The translations under genes and the position numbers were made by a program. The notes under the pieces were generated by a model. That model made no database searches. It worked only from the letters and a program-made list of their open reading frames with translations, and was not told the origin of the DNA. From assembly GCF_014203395.1 (NCBI RefSeq), contig NZ_JACHIW010000001.1:2108001-2172000 (forward strand): DNA of 64,000 nucleotides. The letters run 5' to 3'. Numbering within the stretch: the stretch's first letter is position 1; every line of letters starts with the position of its first letter. This DNA is from Saccharopolyspora phatthalungensis. GTDB lineage: Bacteria; Actinomycetota; Actinomycetes; Mycobacteriales; Pseudonocardiaceae. Below, one piece after another: positions 33,612 through 42,934 of this stretch.

Positions 33612-35474
33612 TCACGATGCGGCGGTGTCGCGGAGGTTGCGGATGCCGCCGAGCAGGTTCTCGGCGCGTTCCCGGCCCGCGGCGGCTTCGGTGAGGCGGC
33701 GGTTGACCGTCTGGAGTTGGCGGCTGCGCTCGGCGGCGTCCATCTTCAGTGCCTTGTCCACCTCCCGCAGTTCCCCCTCGATCGCCTCGATCCGCCTGGT
33801 CAGGGCGTCGTCGAGGGCCAGCGACAACTGTTGCTCCGCCTCGATCAACTGCTCGGCGACCAGCTGGTCCAGCGCCGAGCGGGCGTCCGCGATGGCCTCG
33901 GTCAACCACTGCTTGAGGTGTTGCTTGTCCGCCGCGTGCTTGCGGGTCCGCGCCATCCACCAGCCCGCCCCAAGCCCGAGCACGATCGTCACCGGCAGCA
34001 CCACCGGGTTCAGCGCCGCGATGCCCAGCCCGGCCAACGGCATCGCCGCCGCGCGCCCGACACCGAGCCCGCCGGAAACACCCATGAACACCAGGAGCTT
34101 GTCCTCCGCGGTCGGCGGCCGCTTGTCCGGCGGGCGAAGCGCGATCGGCGCCTGCACGCCGCGCGCGAACTGCGAGCGGATCACGTCCAGTTCCTCGGCG
34201 GAGAACAACTCCTTCAACGACTGCTCGGCGACCGTGGCCAGCCGCGCGGACAGCATCGCCGCGACCCGGGTCGAAGCCATCTGCAACGCCACGTCGACCT
34301 GCCGGGGCAGCTCGCCGAGTTGGTGGCGGTCGGCGCCGTCGATGGCTCGACGGAACCAGTTCTGCACCTCCCGGACCTGGCGGGTCACCTCGTGGCTGGT
34401 CTCGACGCGGGTGCGCTGGATCTCGCCGCGCAGCTTGACCTGCCAGCCGCGGGTCGACGATCGGCGCGCGGTGGACAGCTCGTCGCGCCGCGCGCGCAGC
34501 GACTCCGCTTCGTCCTCGCCGACGGTCAGCGCGCGTTTCTCCGCCTCCAGCTTCGCGACCAGCTCACTGAGCACAGTGGACAGAGCGCGCATCGTATTGG
34601 CCTCGCCGAGCATCGCGGAGCGTCCGCCGATCAGCCGCTCCAACTCGGTGCCGAGCTCGGCGATGCCGGACTTCTCGCGCAGCACGTCCGCGGCCTGTTC
34701 GCTCGGCGCCTTCGCGGCGAGTTCCCGCATCCGCGCCGACACCGGGAAGATCGGCACGTCGGCAAACCGCGGCGCGTGCTCCACCAGCAGCTTCCGGTCC
34801 GCCTCCAGGACCTGCCGCCAGCCGCGGTGCTGGTCGGTCTTGGCCAGCGCGAAGACCACGGTCTCGACACGCTCGCCGACCTTCTGCAGGAAATCCAGCT
34901 CGCCGCGGGTGAACGGGGCAGAAGCGTCGACGACGAACAACAGCGCCGTGGCCGCGGCCGCGGCCTCCATCGCCAGTTCGCCATGCACGGCGTCCAGCCC
35001 GCCGACGCCGGGCGTGTCCACCACGGTCACCTTGGCCAGCGCGTCCAGCGGCGCCGAGATCCGCACGTAGCGCGGCGGCAGCTGCCCCTCGGGCAGTTGC
35101 CGCCCGGCACCCGCCCAGTTCGGCAGCTCGGCCAGGTCGAACGGCACCGGCTCCTGCTGGCCGGGGTAGCAGGCGTGCGCCGCCCACTGCTCGCCGTGCC
35201 CGAACTCCAGGTACGTGGCGGTGGCCACATCAGCGTCCACAGGGGACAGTCCGGGGTGGCCGAGCAGGGCGTTGACCAGAGAACTCTTGCCTCGGTTGGT
35301 CTCCCCGACCACGACCACGCTGGGCGTCTTCGGGCGGCTGCGCCGCACCTGCTCGACCCACTCGGCGGCGGCCGGGTCGGCTTCTCGCAGCAGTGCGTGC
35401 AGCTTCTCCCTGGTCTGCTTGACCTGCTGCGGCAGGGCCGCGGCGACCGCGACGCCCGGTGCAGTCGGCGTCAT
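33612..35474 (-). CDS. Dynamin-like GTPase with membrane segment
   Basis: This 620-residue protein is a bacterial dynamin relative. G1 is GETNRGKSS (57-65), G3 is DTPG (153-156) and the G4-like AKTD is at 211-214. A long helical stalk region (about 280-450, rich in Glu/Arg) follows. Hydrophobic segments near 465-510 would act as the membrane paddle, and a final coiled coil (about 520-600) completes it. Bacterial dynamins remodel membranes; Streptomyces DynA/DynB act in sporulation septation, and mycobacterial IniA/IniC respond to cell-wall drugs. It is the third gene after the 513-residue GTPase and GrpE-like gene, on the same strand. Confidence 0.88.
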   Translation of the reverse strand: MTPTAPGVAVAAALPQQVKQTREKLHALLREADPAAAEWVEQVRRSRPKTPSVVVVGETNRGKSSLVNALLGHPGLSPVDADVATATYLEFGHGEQWAAHACYPGQQEPVPFDLAELPNWAGAGRQLPEGQLPPRYVRISAPLDALAKVTVVDTPGVGGLDAVHGELAMEAAAAATALLFVVDASAPFTRGELDFLQKVGERVETVVFALAKTDQHRGWRQVLEADRKLLVEHAPRFADVPIFPVSARMRELAAKAPSEQAADVLREKSGIAELGTELERLIGGRSAMLGEANTMRALSTVLSELVAKLEAEKRALTVGEDEAESLRARRDELSTARRSSTRGWQVKLRGEIQRTRVETSHEVTRQVREVQNWFRRAIDGADRHQLGELPRQVDVALQMASTRVAAMLSARLATVAEQSLKELFSAEELDVIRSQFARGVQAPIALRPPDKRPPTAEDKLLVFMGVSGGLGVGRAAAMPLAGLGIAALNPVVLPVTIVLGLGAGWWMARTRKHAADKQHLKQWLTEAIADARSALDQLVAEQLIEAEQQLSLALDDALTRRIEAIEGELREVDKALKMDAAERSRQLQTVNRRLTEAAAGRERAENLLGGIRNLRDTAAS

Positions 35475-35576
35475 GTCCGCCCCGCTCCTCTCAATTCCTG
35501 CGTCGCCCCCCGCGCGGAGGGATCCACTGGTGGTCGACGCGCGACCAAACCAGAGAATTGTCCCGGAACCCGGCGA

Positions 35577-36050
35577 TCACCGGAAGGTGTTGCACTGAGC
35601 CCGCAGCTGGTAGACGGTGACGACCGGGGCACGCAGCACGCGGTCGCGGTCGGCGAAGCCGAGCACCTCGGTCTCGGCGATCATCCCGTGCAGCGCCGGG
35701 TTGTCGGTGGGCGTGGTGCCGCCAGCCTCATGGTGTGCCGGGTCGAAGCGGGTGCCGTCCGGCTGCAGCGCCGAGACCCCGATCCCGCGCAGACCTTCGG
35801 AGAGCCGTGCCACGACTCCTGCGCTGCGGGCCCGGTCCATCGCGTACATGCACAGCTGGATCAGGGTGGCCCGTTCGGCCAGCGCGCGGTCCAGGGGGTT
35901 GATGACGATATCGTTGGTCACGGCGGTCATGTCTGTCCCCAACTCGGCGTCAACGTCCGGGGCGGTGCCCTCGACCGGATCAGACGCATCGGGCGCAGCA
36001 CCGGTTCCGCGTTCGGGTGACTTCTTGCGTCGCAAGTTCCGCACCGACAT
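35577..36050 (-). CDS. GrpE-like protein inside the dynamin operon
   Basis: This 157-residue protein shows the GrpE beta-domain pattern: LRGIGVSALQPDGTRFDPAHH near 85-105, followed by PALHGMIAETEVLGFADRDRVLRAPVVTVY. Its N-terminal coiled coil is short. True GrpE exchanges nucleotides on DnaK; this copy has no dnaK neighbour. Its ATG shares one base with the stop codon of the upstream dynamin-like gene (TGATG), so the two are coupled. A GrpE-like protein between two dynamin-like GTPases suggests an Hsp70-type partner elsewhere or a new role with dynamins. Confidence 0.75.
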   Translation of the reverse strand: MSVRNLRRKKSPERGTGAAPDASDPVEGTAPDVDAELGTDMTAVTNDIVINPLDRALAERATLIQLCMYAMDRARSAGVVARLSEGLRGIGVSALQPDGTRFDPAHHEAGGTTPTDNPALHGMIAETEVLGFADRDRVLRAPVVTVYQLRAQCNTFR

Positions 36051-37591
36051 CACCCGGACCGCAGTTGCTGCCAGAGCAAGAAGTACGCCCGGTGGACCAC
36101 GTGCGCGATGCGGCTTTGCGCGGGCGTGGCCCCGAACGACGAGAACGAGCGCCACCAGTTCGCCCGTTCCAGCGCGTAGTCGGTCAGCTCCTTGCGGTGC
36201 CGCCCCGGCAGGCCGAGCTGCGCAGCGACATCGGTGCTGCTGCCGACCCGCATCACTTCCTCGGCCAGATCCGCTGGAAACGCCACGGCACCGGCCACCA
36301 CCAGCGTCAACGCCTCCAGCACCCGCAGCTGGTGCGCCTCCGGCTTGGCCAGCAGCACCTCGATCGCGTCGTGCACCCGCTGCCGCTCGCCCCGGTCGCC
36401 GGAGGCGTGTGCGAGCGCGGTCACGGAGGCGAGTGCCGCCGCGGCCTTGATGCCGTCGGCCCGCGCGCGGAATACCGTGTCCAAGCGGTTCAACACCGAG
36501 GCCAGCCCCGAGGAATCCAGCAGCCGTCGCCGCAGAGCACCCGCGGTGATCTCCGGATCGGCATCGATCGCCTCCAGCGCGCACCGGACCCCGTAGAGGT
36601 CCATCCGCTCCAGCAGCCGACTGCGGGTGCCGGCCGGAACGTCGCATTCCCAGCTGGTGAACAGGTCCGCGGACAGCAGCAGGGTTTCGCGGGTCGTATC
36701 GTCCAGCCGCGCCAGGCCGCGCAGCGCCTCCGCATCGGCCGCGGTGAACTCGCCGGATTCGGCGGTTTCCGCGAGCAGGCCGATCACCGGCAGCACGTCG
36801 GCGACCTTGGGCTTGAGCAGCTGCGCCTGCTTCTCGGCGAGCAGCGCGGCGGCCTTCCACACGTCGCCGTCGGCGTTCTCGACCGAGCTCGGCTCGATGG
36901 TGTCGGCCTTGTTCAGCACCGCGATCGCGTTGACCGGCCCGGCCTCCCGGCTGGCCGTGGCGGCGGTGAACGCGGCCAGCGCCTGCTCGTCATCGGCTCG
37001 AACGCCCTGTGTCACCACGTAAAGCACGGCTTCGGCCCCGGCGACCGCGTTGCGCGACACCGGATCCAGGTCGGTGTCGTCGGCTTCCTTCCGGGTGCCC
37101 AACAGTTCCTCGGTCCGCGCCACCGATGCGGCGTCCAGCGAGCCCAGCCCCGGGGTGTCGATCACGGTCAGATCGCGCAGCACCGCGTTGGTCAGGTATG
37201 CCTCCAGGTGCGAGACGTCGTCGATGTCCACGCCCAGATCGGCCGGGATACCGCCGTCGGCGTCGAACGGCACGGCCTGCTTGTTGCCGTCGTGGAAGAC
37301 GACCTCGACGCGATCCACCGTGCCGTACTGGAACCGGGTGACCAGCCGGGTGCACTCGCCGACGTCGGTGGGCGCGACCCGGCGCCCGATCAGCGCATTG
37401 ACCAATGTGGACTTCCCGGACTTGATCCGGCCCGCGACGGCCACCTGCAACGGCGCCGACAGCCTGCGCAGCACCTCGGCGAACCCGGCCGCGGTCCGTT
37501 CGGAGACCTGCGGCTGCAACCCGGTACACAGGCGGGCGACCGCAGCCGATAGCGGGCCGGGCCAGTGCTGCTGCTCGGTTGCCGTAGTCAA
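36050..37591 (-). CDS. Dynamin-like GTPase (IniA-type)
   Basis: This 513-residue protein has G1 GRIKSGKST (54-62), G3 DTPG (145-148) and G4 NKAD (about 228). The helical C-terminal half has no obvious membrane helix, so membrane contact may depend on the larger partner at 33612-35474. The pairing of a shorter and a longer GTPase resembles IniA/IniC and DynB/DynA. It is the first gene of the three-gene operon. A plus-strand gene starts 139 nt away, so promoters for both lie in 37592-37730. Confidence 0.88.
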   Translation of the reverse strand: MTTATEQQHWPGPLSAAVARLCTGLQPQVSERTAAGFAEVLRRLSAPLQVAVAGRIKSGKSTLVNALIGRRVAPTDVGECTRLVTRFQYGTVDRVEVVFHDGNKQAVPFDADGGIPADLGVDIDDVSHLEAYLTNAVLRDLTVIDTPGLGSLDAASVARTEELLGTRKEADDTDLDPVSRNAVAGAEAVLYVVTQGVRADDEQALAAFTAATASREAGPVNAIAVLNKADTIEPSSVENADGDVWKAAALLAEKQAQLLKPKVADVLPVIGLLAETAESGEFTAADAEALRGLARLDDTTRETLLLSADLFTSWECDVPAGTRSRLLERMDLYGVRCALEAIDADPEITAGALRRRLLDSSGLASVLNRLDTVFRARADGIKAAAALASVTALAHASGDRGERQRVHDAIEVLLAKPEAHQLRVLEALTLVVAGAVAFPADLAEEVMRVGSSTDVAAQLGLPGRHRKELTDYALERANWWRSFSSFGATPAQSRIAHVVHRAYFLLWQQLRSG

Positions 37592-37730
37592 CGCCGACCT
37601 TTCCGGGTAGTGCGGCTCGCTGCCCGATACATCCTGCCACGCAGGCCCGATGCGCCGGGGCGTTTACCGCCCGCAGCGTTGCGGGTAGCGCTGGGTAAGT
37701 GATCTGTTTCGCATCGAGTTGGAGGCAAAC

Positions 37731-38114
37731 ATGTCGAGTACGAGCTCGTTCGTGGTGTTCCTCGTGGTCGGTGCTGCGCTGGTGTTCGTCGACGGCCAGT
37801 TGATCCGGCGCAGCGGCACCACATACCTGCGATCCACCACCCGCGATTCCGCCGTCGCCGACTCGGTAAACCAGCTGGTCGCCGTCGTATTCCACCTGGC
37901 AGCACTGGGTTTGCTCGCGTTGATCTCGGTGCTGCCGATGGACCTTGGCAGCGAGCCGGAGACGGTGGTGGCGCGGCTCGGATTGCTGCTGTTGGTGCTG
38001 GCGCTGGCGCACAGCGTGACGATTTGGACGCTGGGCCGGATCCGCACGCGGCAGCAATCCCAGTTACTACAGGAGGAGGTTGTCCGGGCCCGGGAAGATG
38101 CGACCAGGGGCTGA
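37731..38114 (+). CDS. Small multi-span membrane protein
   Basis: This 127-residue protein has about three hydrophobic helices (about 6-22, 45-68, 82-103) and a charged C-terminal tail ending in a short helix rich in Gln, Glu and Arg. I do not recognise a family. GGAGG lies 5 nt before the ATG. A hairpin terminator overlaps the stop codon, and the histidine kinase gene starts 58 nt later, so it is probably transcribed alone. It is divergent from the dynamin operon, which makes a membrane-related link possible but unproven. Confidence 0.75.
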   Translation: MSSTSSFVVFLVVGAALVFVDGQLIRRSGTTYLRSTTRDSAVADSVNQLVAVVFHLAALGLLALISVLPMDLGSEPETVVARLGLLLLVLALAHSVTIWTLGRIRTRQQSQLLQEEVVRAREDATRG

Positions 38115-38132
38115 CTCGAATCGAGCCCCTGG
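38104..38132 (+). terminator. Hairpin at the end of the small membrane protein gene
   Basis: A 9-bp stem (CCAGGGGCT at 38104-38112 with its complement at 38124-38132) and an inner TCGA pairing overlap the stop codon region. There is no T-run. Confidence 0.5.
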
Positions 38133-38160
38133 GATGACGTCGGCTTACCCGCCGAGCACA

Positions 38161-38166
38161 TAACCT
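38161..38166 (+). promoter_or_regulatory. Putative -10 box of the histidine kinase gene
   Basis: TAACCT ends 6 nt before the GTG at 38173 and no SD precedes the start, as in the other leaderless candidates of this window. Confidence 0.4.
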
Positions 38167-38172
38167 CGCGAG

Positions 38173-39381
38173 GTGCGGAAACTGAGCCTCTGGTTGCGGG
38201 CGCGCCCGTTGGTCGGCGACAGCGGGATCGCCACCTTCATCCTGCTCGTGCACCTGGGAGAGCTCAGCGGCGACGGCGAACGCTCCCGCGGGATGCCGAT
38301 CGCGCTGCACGTCGTGGCGGGTTTGCTGCTGACGGTGCCGCTGGCAGTGCGGCGCATCTGGCCCGTGCGGTCGGCGTACGTCGCCCTGCTGGGCGTGGCG
38401 ATCATGTCGGTTGCGCACCACGGCTCGGATTTCGCCACGGCGACCGTGGTGGCGTGCCTGATGATCTACACGCTGGTCGCCTGTACGGGGCGCCGCACCG
38501 CCGCGCTCTACACCGCGCTGACCGGTGGTTTCTTCCTGCTGCGGCTGTTCACCGACCGGGAACTGCCGGCGGACTTGACCGGGCTGATCTTCATTCAGCT
38601 GGGCTTTTTCGTGCTGCTGGCCGGTTTCTGCTGGGTGCTCGGCGAGTTCATCGGGGCCCGCCGCGCATACCACGCCGAGGTGGAAAGGCGGCTGCACAGC
38701 CTGGAATTCGAGCGCGACCAGCAGGCCCGCATCGCGGTCGCCGAGGAACGCAACAGGATCGCCCGGGAGATCCATGACGTGCTGGCGCATTCGGTCAGCG
38801 TGATGGTCACGCAGGCCGATGGGGCCGGTTACGCACTGCACCGCAACCCCGAGCTCGCCGAGCGGGCATTGCAGGCGATCGGCAGTACCGGTCGCGAGGC
38901 GCTCGGCGAACTGCGGAGCCTGCTCGGCGTGCTGCGCGACACCGCCGAGCCCGACCCCGGGCGCATCCCGCAGCCGACCGGCGCGAACCTGAACGAGCTG
39001 ATCGACCGGGTGCGGGGCCTGGGGCATTCCGTGTCGCTGGAGCTGACCGGCGACTTCACCGCGCTGCCGACCGGGATCGGGCTCAGCGCGTACCGGATCG
39101 TGCAGGAGGCTCTGACGAACGTGGTCAAGCACGGCGGGGCGGGCACCACTGCCGCGGTCCGGGCCAACAACGACGGGCAACACATCGAGATCGAGGTGGT
39201 GGACGACGGGATGCGGCCGAAGCCGACCGGGAGGACCTCCGGCGGCAACGGGCTCATCGGCATGCGAGAACGCGCGGTGATCTACGGCGGCACGCTAGAG
39301 GCGGGGCCCTGCGCCGAGGGTGGTTGGCGGGTGCGTGCAGTGCTGCCGCTCGACATGGCGAGTGCGAATTCCGCGCTTTGA
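38173..39381 (+). CDS. Sensor histidine kinase (NarL-type system)
   Basis: This 402-residue kinase has an N-terminal membrane region of about four or five helices (20-160), a HisKA_3 dimerisation helix with phospho-acceptor His201 in AREIHDVLAHS, and an HATPase domain with the N-box EALTNVVKHG (about 313-322) and glycine box GGNGLIGMRER (about 356-366). The short extracellular loops suggest that it senses a membrane or envelope signal. The response regulator follows 205 nt downstream. An ABC exporter at 41265-42934 is a plausible target of the system. Confidence 0.92.
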   Translation: MRKLSLWLRARPLVGDSGIATFILLVHLGELSGDGERSRGMPIALHVVAGLLLTVPLAVRRIWPVRSAYVALLGVAIMSVAHHGSDFATATVVACLMIYTLVACTGRRTAALYTALTGGFFLLRLFTDRELPADLTGLIFIQLGFFVLLAGFCWVLGEFIGARRAYHAEVERRLHSLEFERDQQARIAVAEERNRIAREIHDVLAHSVSVMVTQADGAGYALHRNPELAERALQAIGSTGREALGELRSLLGVLRDTAEPDPGRIPQPTGANLNELIDRVRGLGHSVSLELTGDFTALPTGIGLSAYRIVQEALTNVVKHGGAGTTAAVRANNDGQHIEIEVVDDGMRPKPTGRTSGGNGLIGMRERAVIYGGTLEAGPCAEGGWRVRAVLPLDMASANSAL

Positions 39382-39573
39382 GGCGCAGACTGGGCGCGTC
39401 CGCGCCAGAGGTTCCCCCCGGGACGGTTAACCCACCCACATCACTGCCGAAAATGGGAAATCCCGGCACCCAAGATGTTCGTCGGGATTGCCATCCCGCG
39501 ACCTGCCTCGCCCGGGCCGGACACCCGCAACGACCACGGAAGCGCAGGAAAAGGCTGAAAATGGCTGGATGGA

Positions 39574-39579
39574 TAGGGT
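39574..39579 (+). promoter_or_regulatory. Putative -10 box of the response regulator gene
   Basis: TAGGGT ends 6 nt before the ATG at 39586. There is no clear SD at a normal distance, so the regulator may be made from its own leaderless transcript. Confidence 0.4.
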
Positions 39580-39585
39580 GTCGGC

Positions 39586-40242
39586 ATGGTTCGCGTGCTG
39601 TTGGTGGACGACCAGGAACTGATGCGCATGGGGTTTCGGATGGTGCTCGACGCGCAGGATGACCTGGAGGTCGTCGGCGAGGCCGGAAACGGCGCGGATG
39701 CGGTCGAGCTCGCCGAGGCGTTGCAGCCGGACGTGGTGCTGATGGACGTTCGGATGCCGGTGCTCGACGGCGTCGAGGCGACCCGCCGGATCGTCGCGGC
39801 CGACAGCGCGAAAGTCCTGGTGATGACCACGTTCGATCTGGACGAGTACGCCCTGTCCGCGTTGCGCAGTGGGGCCAGCGGATTCCTGCTCAAAGACACC
39901 CCGCCGGAAAGCCTGGTCACCGCCGTGCGGTCGGTGGCCAGCGGCGACGCGGTGGTCGCGCCGAGCGTGACCAAGCGGCTGCTCGACCGGTTCCTGGGCG
40001 CGCACGGCGGCCGACTGCGGGACGCGTCGGTGCTGGACGTGCTCACCGACCGGGAGCGCGAGGTGCTGGTGCTGGTCGCGAAGGGACTGTCGAACGCCGA
40101 GATCGCGGGCAAGCTCTTCCTGTCCGGGGCCACCGTGAAAACCCACCTCGGCCGCATCCTGTCCAAACTGGACATCCGGGATCGGGTGCAGGCGGTGGTG
40201 CTGGCCTACGAAACCGGTCTGGTCAAGCCCGGCGAGGCGTGA
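39586..40242 (+). CDS. NarL/LuxR-family response regulator
   Basis: This 218-residue regulator has a receiver domain with Asp9/Asp10, phospho-acceptor Asp54 in VLMDVRMP and Lys near 105. The C-terminal LuxR-type helix-turn-helix begins LTDREREVLVLVAKGLSNAEIAG at about 147 and includes the recognition helix GATVKTHLGRILSKL. It is the partner of the kinase ending at 39381. It is 60-65 percent similar by eye to the second response regulator of the window (52136-52795). Confidence 0.93.
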   Translation: MVRVLLVDDQELMRMGFRMVLDAQDDLEVVGEAGNGADAVELAEALQPDVVLMDVRMPVLDGVEATRRIVAADSAKVLVMTTFDLDEYALSALRSGASGFLLKDTPPESLVTAVRSVASGDAVVAPSVTKRLLDRFLGAHGGRLRDASVLDVLTDREREVLVLVAKGLSNAEIAGKLFLSGATVKTHLGRILSKLDIRDRVQAVVLAYETGLVKPGEA

Positions 40243-40281
40243 ATTACGCCTCCAACCAGCCACAATGCGCAGATCGGCGGT

Positions 40282-40287
40282 TAGCCT
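40282..40287 (+). promoter_or_regulatory. Putative -10 box of the HAD hydrolase gene
   Basis: TAGCCT ends 6 nt before the GTG at 40294; there is no SD. Confidence 0.45.
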
Positions 40288-40293
40288 GCGGCG

Positions 40294-41094
40294 GTGACCG
40301 ATGCCGCGTGGAAGCCCCGACTCATCGCCTTGGACGTCGACGGAACCCTGCTCGACCCGGCCACCCAGGAGGTCTCCGCCGTGGTCAAGGCGGCGGTGCG
40401 CAGCGCGGTAGAGGCGGGCGCCCAGGTCGTCGTGTCGACCGGACGAAGCCTGCTCGGAACCGCCCCGATCCTCGATGAACTGGGGCTGACCAGCGGAGTC
40501 GCGTTGTGCTCCAACGGGGCGGTGCTGGTGGATGCGGCGACTCGGGAGGCCCTGTCGGTCCAGACCTTCGAACCCGCCCCCGTGCTTGCCGAGCTGGCCA
40601 GAAGGCTACCCGGCGCGATCTTCGCGACCGAGGCCCTCGGCGTCGGCAGCCTGGTGACCACCAAGTTCCACGAACACCAGCTGCACGGCCCGCAGCAGCT
40701 GGCCACACTGGACGAACTCGTGAGCGGACCGGTGCCGCGGTTGATCGCCAACTGGGTGGATCACGAGCCCGCCGAGGTCGTCGACGAGCTGACCGGAGTT
40801 CGACTGCCGCACTGCACTTTCACCCTGGACCACTACGAGCCGTGGGTCACCGTGGTGCCGGAGGGCGTGACCAAGGGGGCAGCCCTGGAGAAGGTGCGCA
40901 CCGAATTCGGCATCGCGCGCGAAGACACTTTCGCCGCCGGTGACGGTGACAACGACATCGAAATGCTGCGCTGGGCGGCGCACGGTGTCGCAATGGGGCA
41001 AGCGCCGGAGACCGTGCGCGCCGCGGCGGACGAGGTCACCGGCACGGTCACCGAGGACGGGCTGGCCGCCGCCCTGAACCGCTTGTTCCGGTGA
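40294..41094 (+). CDS. HAD-superfamily (Cof-type) sugar or nucleotide phosphatase
   Basis: This 266-residue phosphatase has motif I ALDVDGTLLD near residue 12, motif II VVSTGRSL near 48 and motif III/IV GDGDNDIEML near 213 followed by AHGVAMGQAPE. It belongs to the Cof/YidA class IIB group with a cap between motifs II and III. The substrate is probably a small phosphorylated metabolite but cannot be predicted. It is flanked by the two-component system and the ABC exporter. Confidence 0.9.
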   Translation: MTDAAWKPRLIALDVDGTLLDPATQEVSAVVKAAVRSAVEAGAQVVVSTGRSLLGTAPILDELGLTSGVALCSNGAVLVDAATREALSVQTFEPAPVLAELARRLPGAIFATEALGVGSLVTTKFHEHQLHGPQQLATLDELVSGPVPRLIANWVDHEPAEVVDELTGVRLPHCTFTLDHYEPWVTVVPEGVTKGAALEKVRTEFGIAREDTFAAGDGDNDIEMLRWAAHGVAMGQAPETVRAAADEVTGTVTEDGLAAALNRLFR

Positions 41095-41264
41095 GATCTC
41101 CGGGACAACCCTGATTCCGTCATCCCCGTGGCCGAGATTCACTACTACCCAAGTCTGATCCGAAGCCCAGACGCCGGGCCGATGTCGGTGCACGGGTCGG
41201 CCAGGCACGCTTGTCGTGTGGCCCCGGTGGGCCGCAGCAGTTGTCGGCAGCAACAGGAGTGATC

Positions 41265-42212
41265 ATGATCGAGGCGATCGGCCTCACCAAGCGCTACGGC
41301 TCAAAGGTCGCGGTGAACAACCTGGCGTTCACCGTGAAACCCGGCCGGGTCACGGGTTTTCTCGGACCCAACGGTGCCGGCAAGTCCACCACCATGCGCA
41401 TGATGCTCGGCCTGGACCGGCCGACCGCGGGTGAGGTGCGCATCGACGGCAAGCTTTACCGTGAACTAAAGCATCCGCTGCGCACCGTGGGCGCGTTGCT
41501 CGACGCGAAATGGGTGCACCCCAACCGGTCGGCGCGCACCCTTCTGCAGTGGATGGCCAAGTCCAACGGCATTCCCGCGAAGCGGGTCGACGAGGTGCTC
41601 GGCATGGTCGGCCTGGAGGAAGTCGCACGCCGCAAGGCAGGCGGGTTCTCACTGGGCATGTCGCAACGGCTCGGCATCGCCACCGCCCTGCTCGGCGATC
41701 CCAAGATCCTGTTGTTCGACGAACCGGTGAACGGGCTGGACCCGGAGGGCATCCACTGGATCCGGCGGTTCATGCAGGGCCTGGCCGCCGAGGGGCGCAC
41801 CGTATTCGTTTCCAGCCACCTACTCTCCGAAATGGCCCTGACCGCCGAGGAACTGGTGGTGATCGGCCGCGGTCAACTCATCGCGCAGTGCAGCACCCAG
41901 CAGTTCGTGGACAACGCCGGCACCCAGGGGGTGCTCGTGCGCTCACCGGAAGCGGCGCAGTTGCAGCAGTTGGCGAGCGCGCAGGGGATGAGCGTGCGGT
42001 CGACGGCCCCGGACACCCTCGTGATCGACGATGCGGCCACCGAGCAGATCGGTGAACTCGCTGCACAGCACCAGATCGTGCTGCACGAACTCACCGCGCA
42101 GCGGGGCTCGCTGGAAGACGCCTTCATCCAGATGACCGGCGATGCCGTTGAGTACCAGACAGATCTCCGCGCCGCCTCGTCGGCGCTGACCACCTCGGGG
42201 GTGGCCCGATGA
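41265..42212 (+). CDS. ABC exporter ATPase
   Basis: This 315-residue ATPase has Walker A GPNGAGKST near 36-44, the signature FSLGMSQR near 128-135, Walker B ILLFDEPVNGLDP near 150-162 and His in SSHLLSE. The C-terminal about 100 residues form the extension common in the drug and bacitracin exporter family (CcmA/BcrA type). AGGAG is 5 nt before the ATG at 41265; the in-frame GTG at 41211 has no SD. It overlaps the permease gene (ATGA). Confidence 0.92.
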   Translation: MIEAIGLTKRYGSKVAVNNLAFTVKPGRVTGFLGPNGAGKSTTMRMMLGLDRPTAGEVRIDGKLYRELKHPLRTVGALLDAKWVHPNRSARTLLQWMAKSNGIPAKRVDEVLGMVGLEEVARRKAGGFSLGMSQRLGIATALLGDPKILLFDEPVNGLDPEGIHWIRRFMQGLAAEGRTVFVSSHLLSEMALTAEELVVIGRGQLIAQCSTQQFVDNAGTQGVLVRSPEAAQLQQLASAQGMSVRSTAPDTLVIDDAATEQIGELAAQHQIVLHELTAQRGSLEDAFIQMTGDAVEYQTDLRAASSALTTSGVAR

Positions 42213-42934
42213 CCCTGCTCGCCGTTGAACGCATCAAGCTCTTCTCCACCCGCTCTCCGTGGTGGTGCACTTTCCTCGCGCTGGCCTTGAGCATCGGCTT
42301 CACCACGTTGTTCGCGTCCCAGGTCGACGATCGAATGTCATTACGAATGACGCAGGTCGGCTACCAATTCGGCCTGATGGTGGTGCTGGTGCTCGCCGCG
42401 TTGTCGATCACCACCGAGTACCGCTTCGGCACGATCCGGGCGACCTTCCAGGCGGTCCCGAACCGGACCGCCGCCCTGCTGGCCAAGACGGTGGTCGTCG
42501 CGGTGGTGGCCCTACTCATCGGCGAGCTCGCCGCGTTCGGTTCCTGGGGCGTGGCGAAGGTGCTGGCGCCGGGGGCCGATCTCGCGTTCGGCACGGCCGG
42601 CGATTGGCGTCAGGTCGCCGGCGTCGGCTTGGTGTTCGCCATCGGTGCGGTGCTGGCGGTCGCGGTGGGTGCTCTGTTGCGGCAGACCGCCGGCGCGGTA
42701 ACCCTGCTGCTGATTTGGTCGCTGCTGGTGGAGAACCTGGTCGGCCTGATCCCCGAGATCGGTGCCGACGTGCAGAAGTGGATGCCGTTTACCGCCGCCA
42801 ATCATTTCCTCTCCGGTACCGACGGGGCGGGCGACATGCCATTCGGCCCGTGGGGCGCGCTCGGCTACTTCACTGCGGTCGCGGTGGGCCTGTGGGTGAT
42901 CGCTTTGATCATCGTCCGGCGGCGCGATGCCTGA
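42209..42934 (+). CDS. ABC exporter permease
   Basis: This 241-residue integral membrane protein has about six helices and the ABC2-type arrangement: an N-terminal ERIKLFSTRSPWW amphipathic segment, first helix at about 19-38 and a VPNRTAALLAKT-like loop near 82-93. It matches the permeases that pair with BcrA-type ATPases. The ATG overlaps the ATPase stop. Substrate unknown; the kinase-regulator pair two genes upstream may regulate it, as in antibiotic-resistance exporters. Confidence 0.88.
   Translation: MTLLAVERIKLFSTRSPWWCTFLALALSIGFTTLFASQVDDRMSLRMTQVGYQFGLMVVLVLAALSITTEYRFGTIRATFQAVPNRTAALLAKTVVVAVVALLIGELAAFGSWGVAKVLAPGADLAFGTAGDWRQVAGVGLVFAIGAVLAVAVGALLRQTAGAVTLLLIWSLLVENLVGLIPEIGADVQKWMPFTAANHFLSGTDGAGDMPFGPWGALGYFTAVAVGLWVIALIIVRRRDA

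Noticed and set aside
33717..36020. 767-codon open frame on the plus strand
   Set aside because: Antisense to the dynamin operon, whose genes have GTPase motifs.
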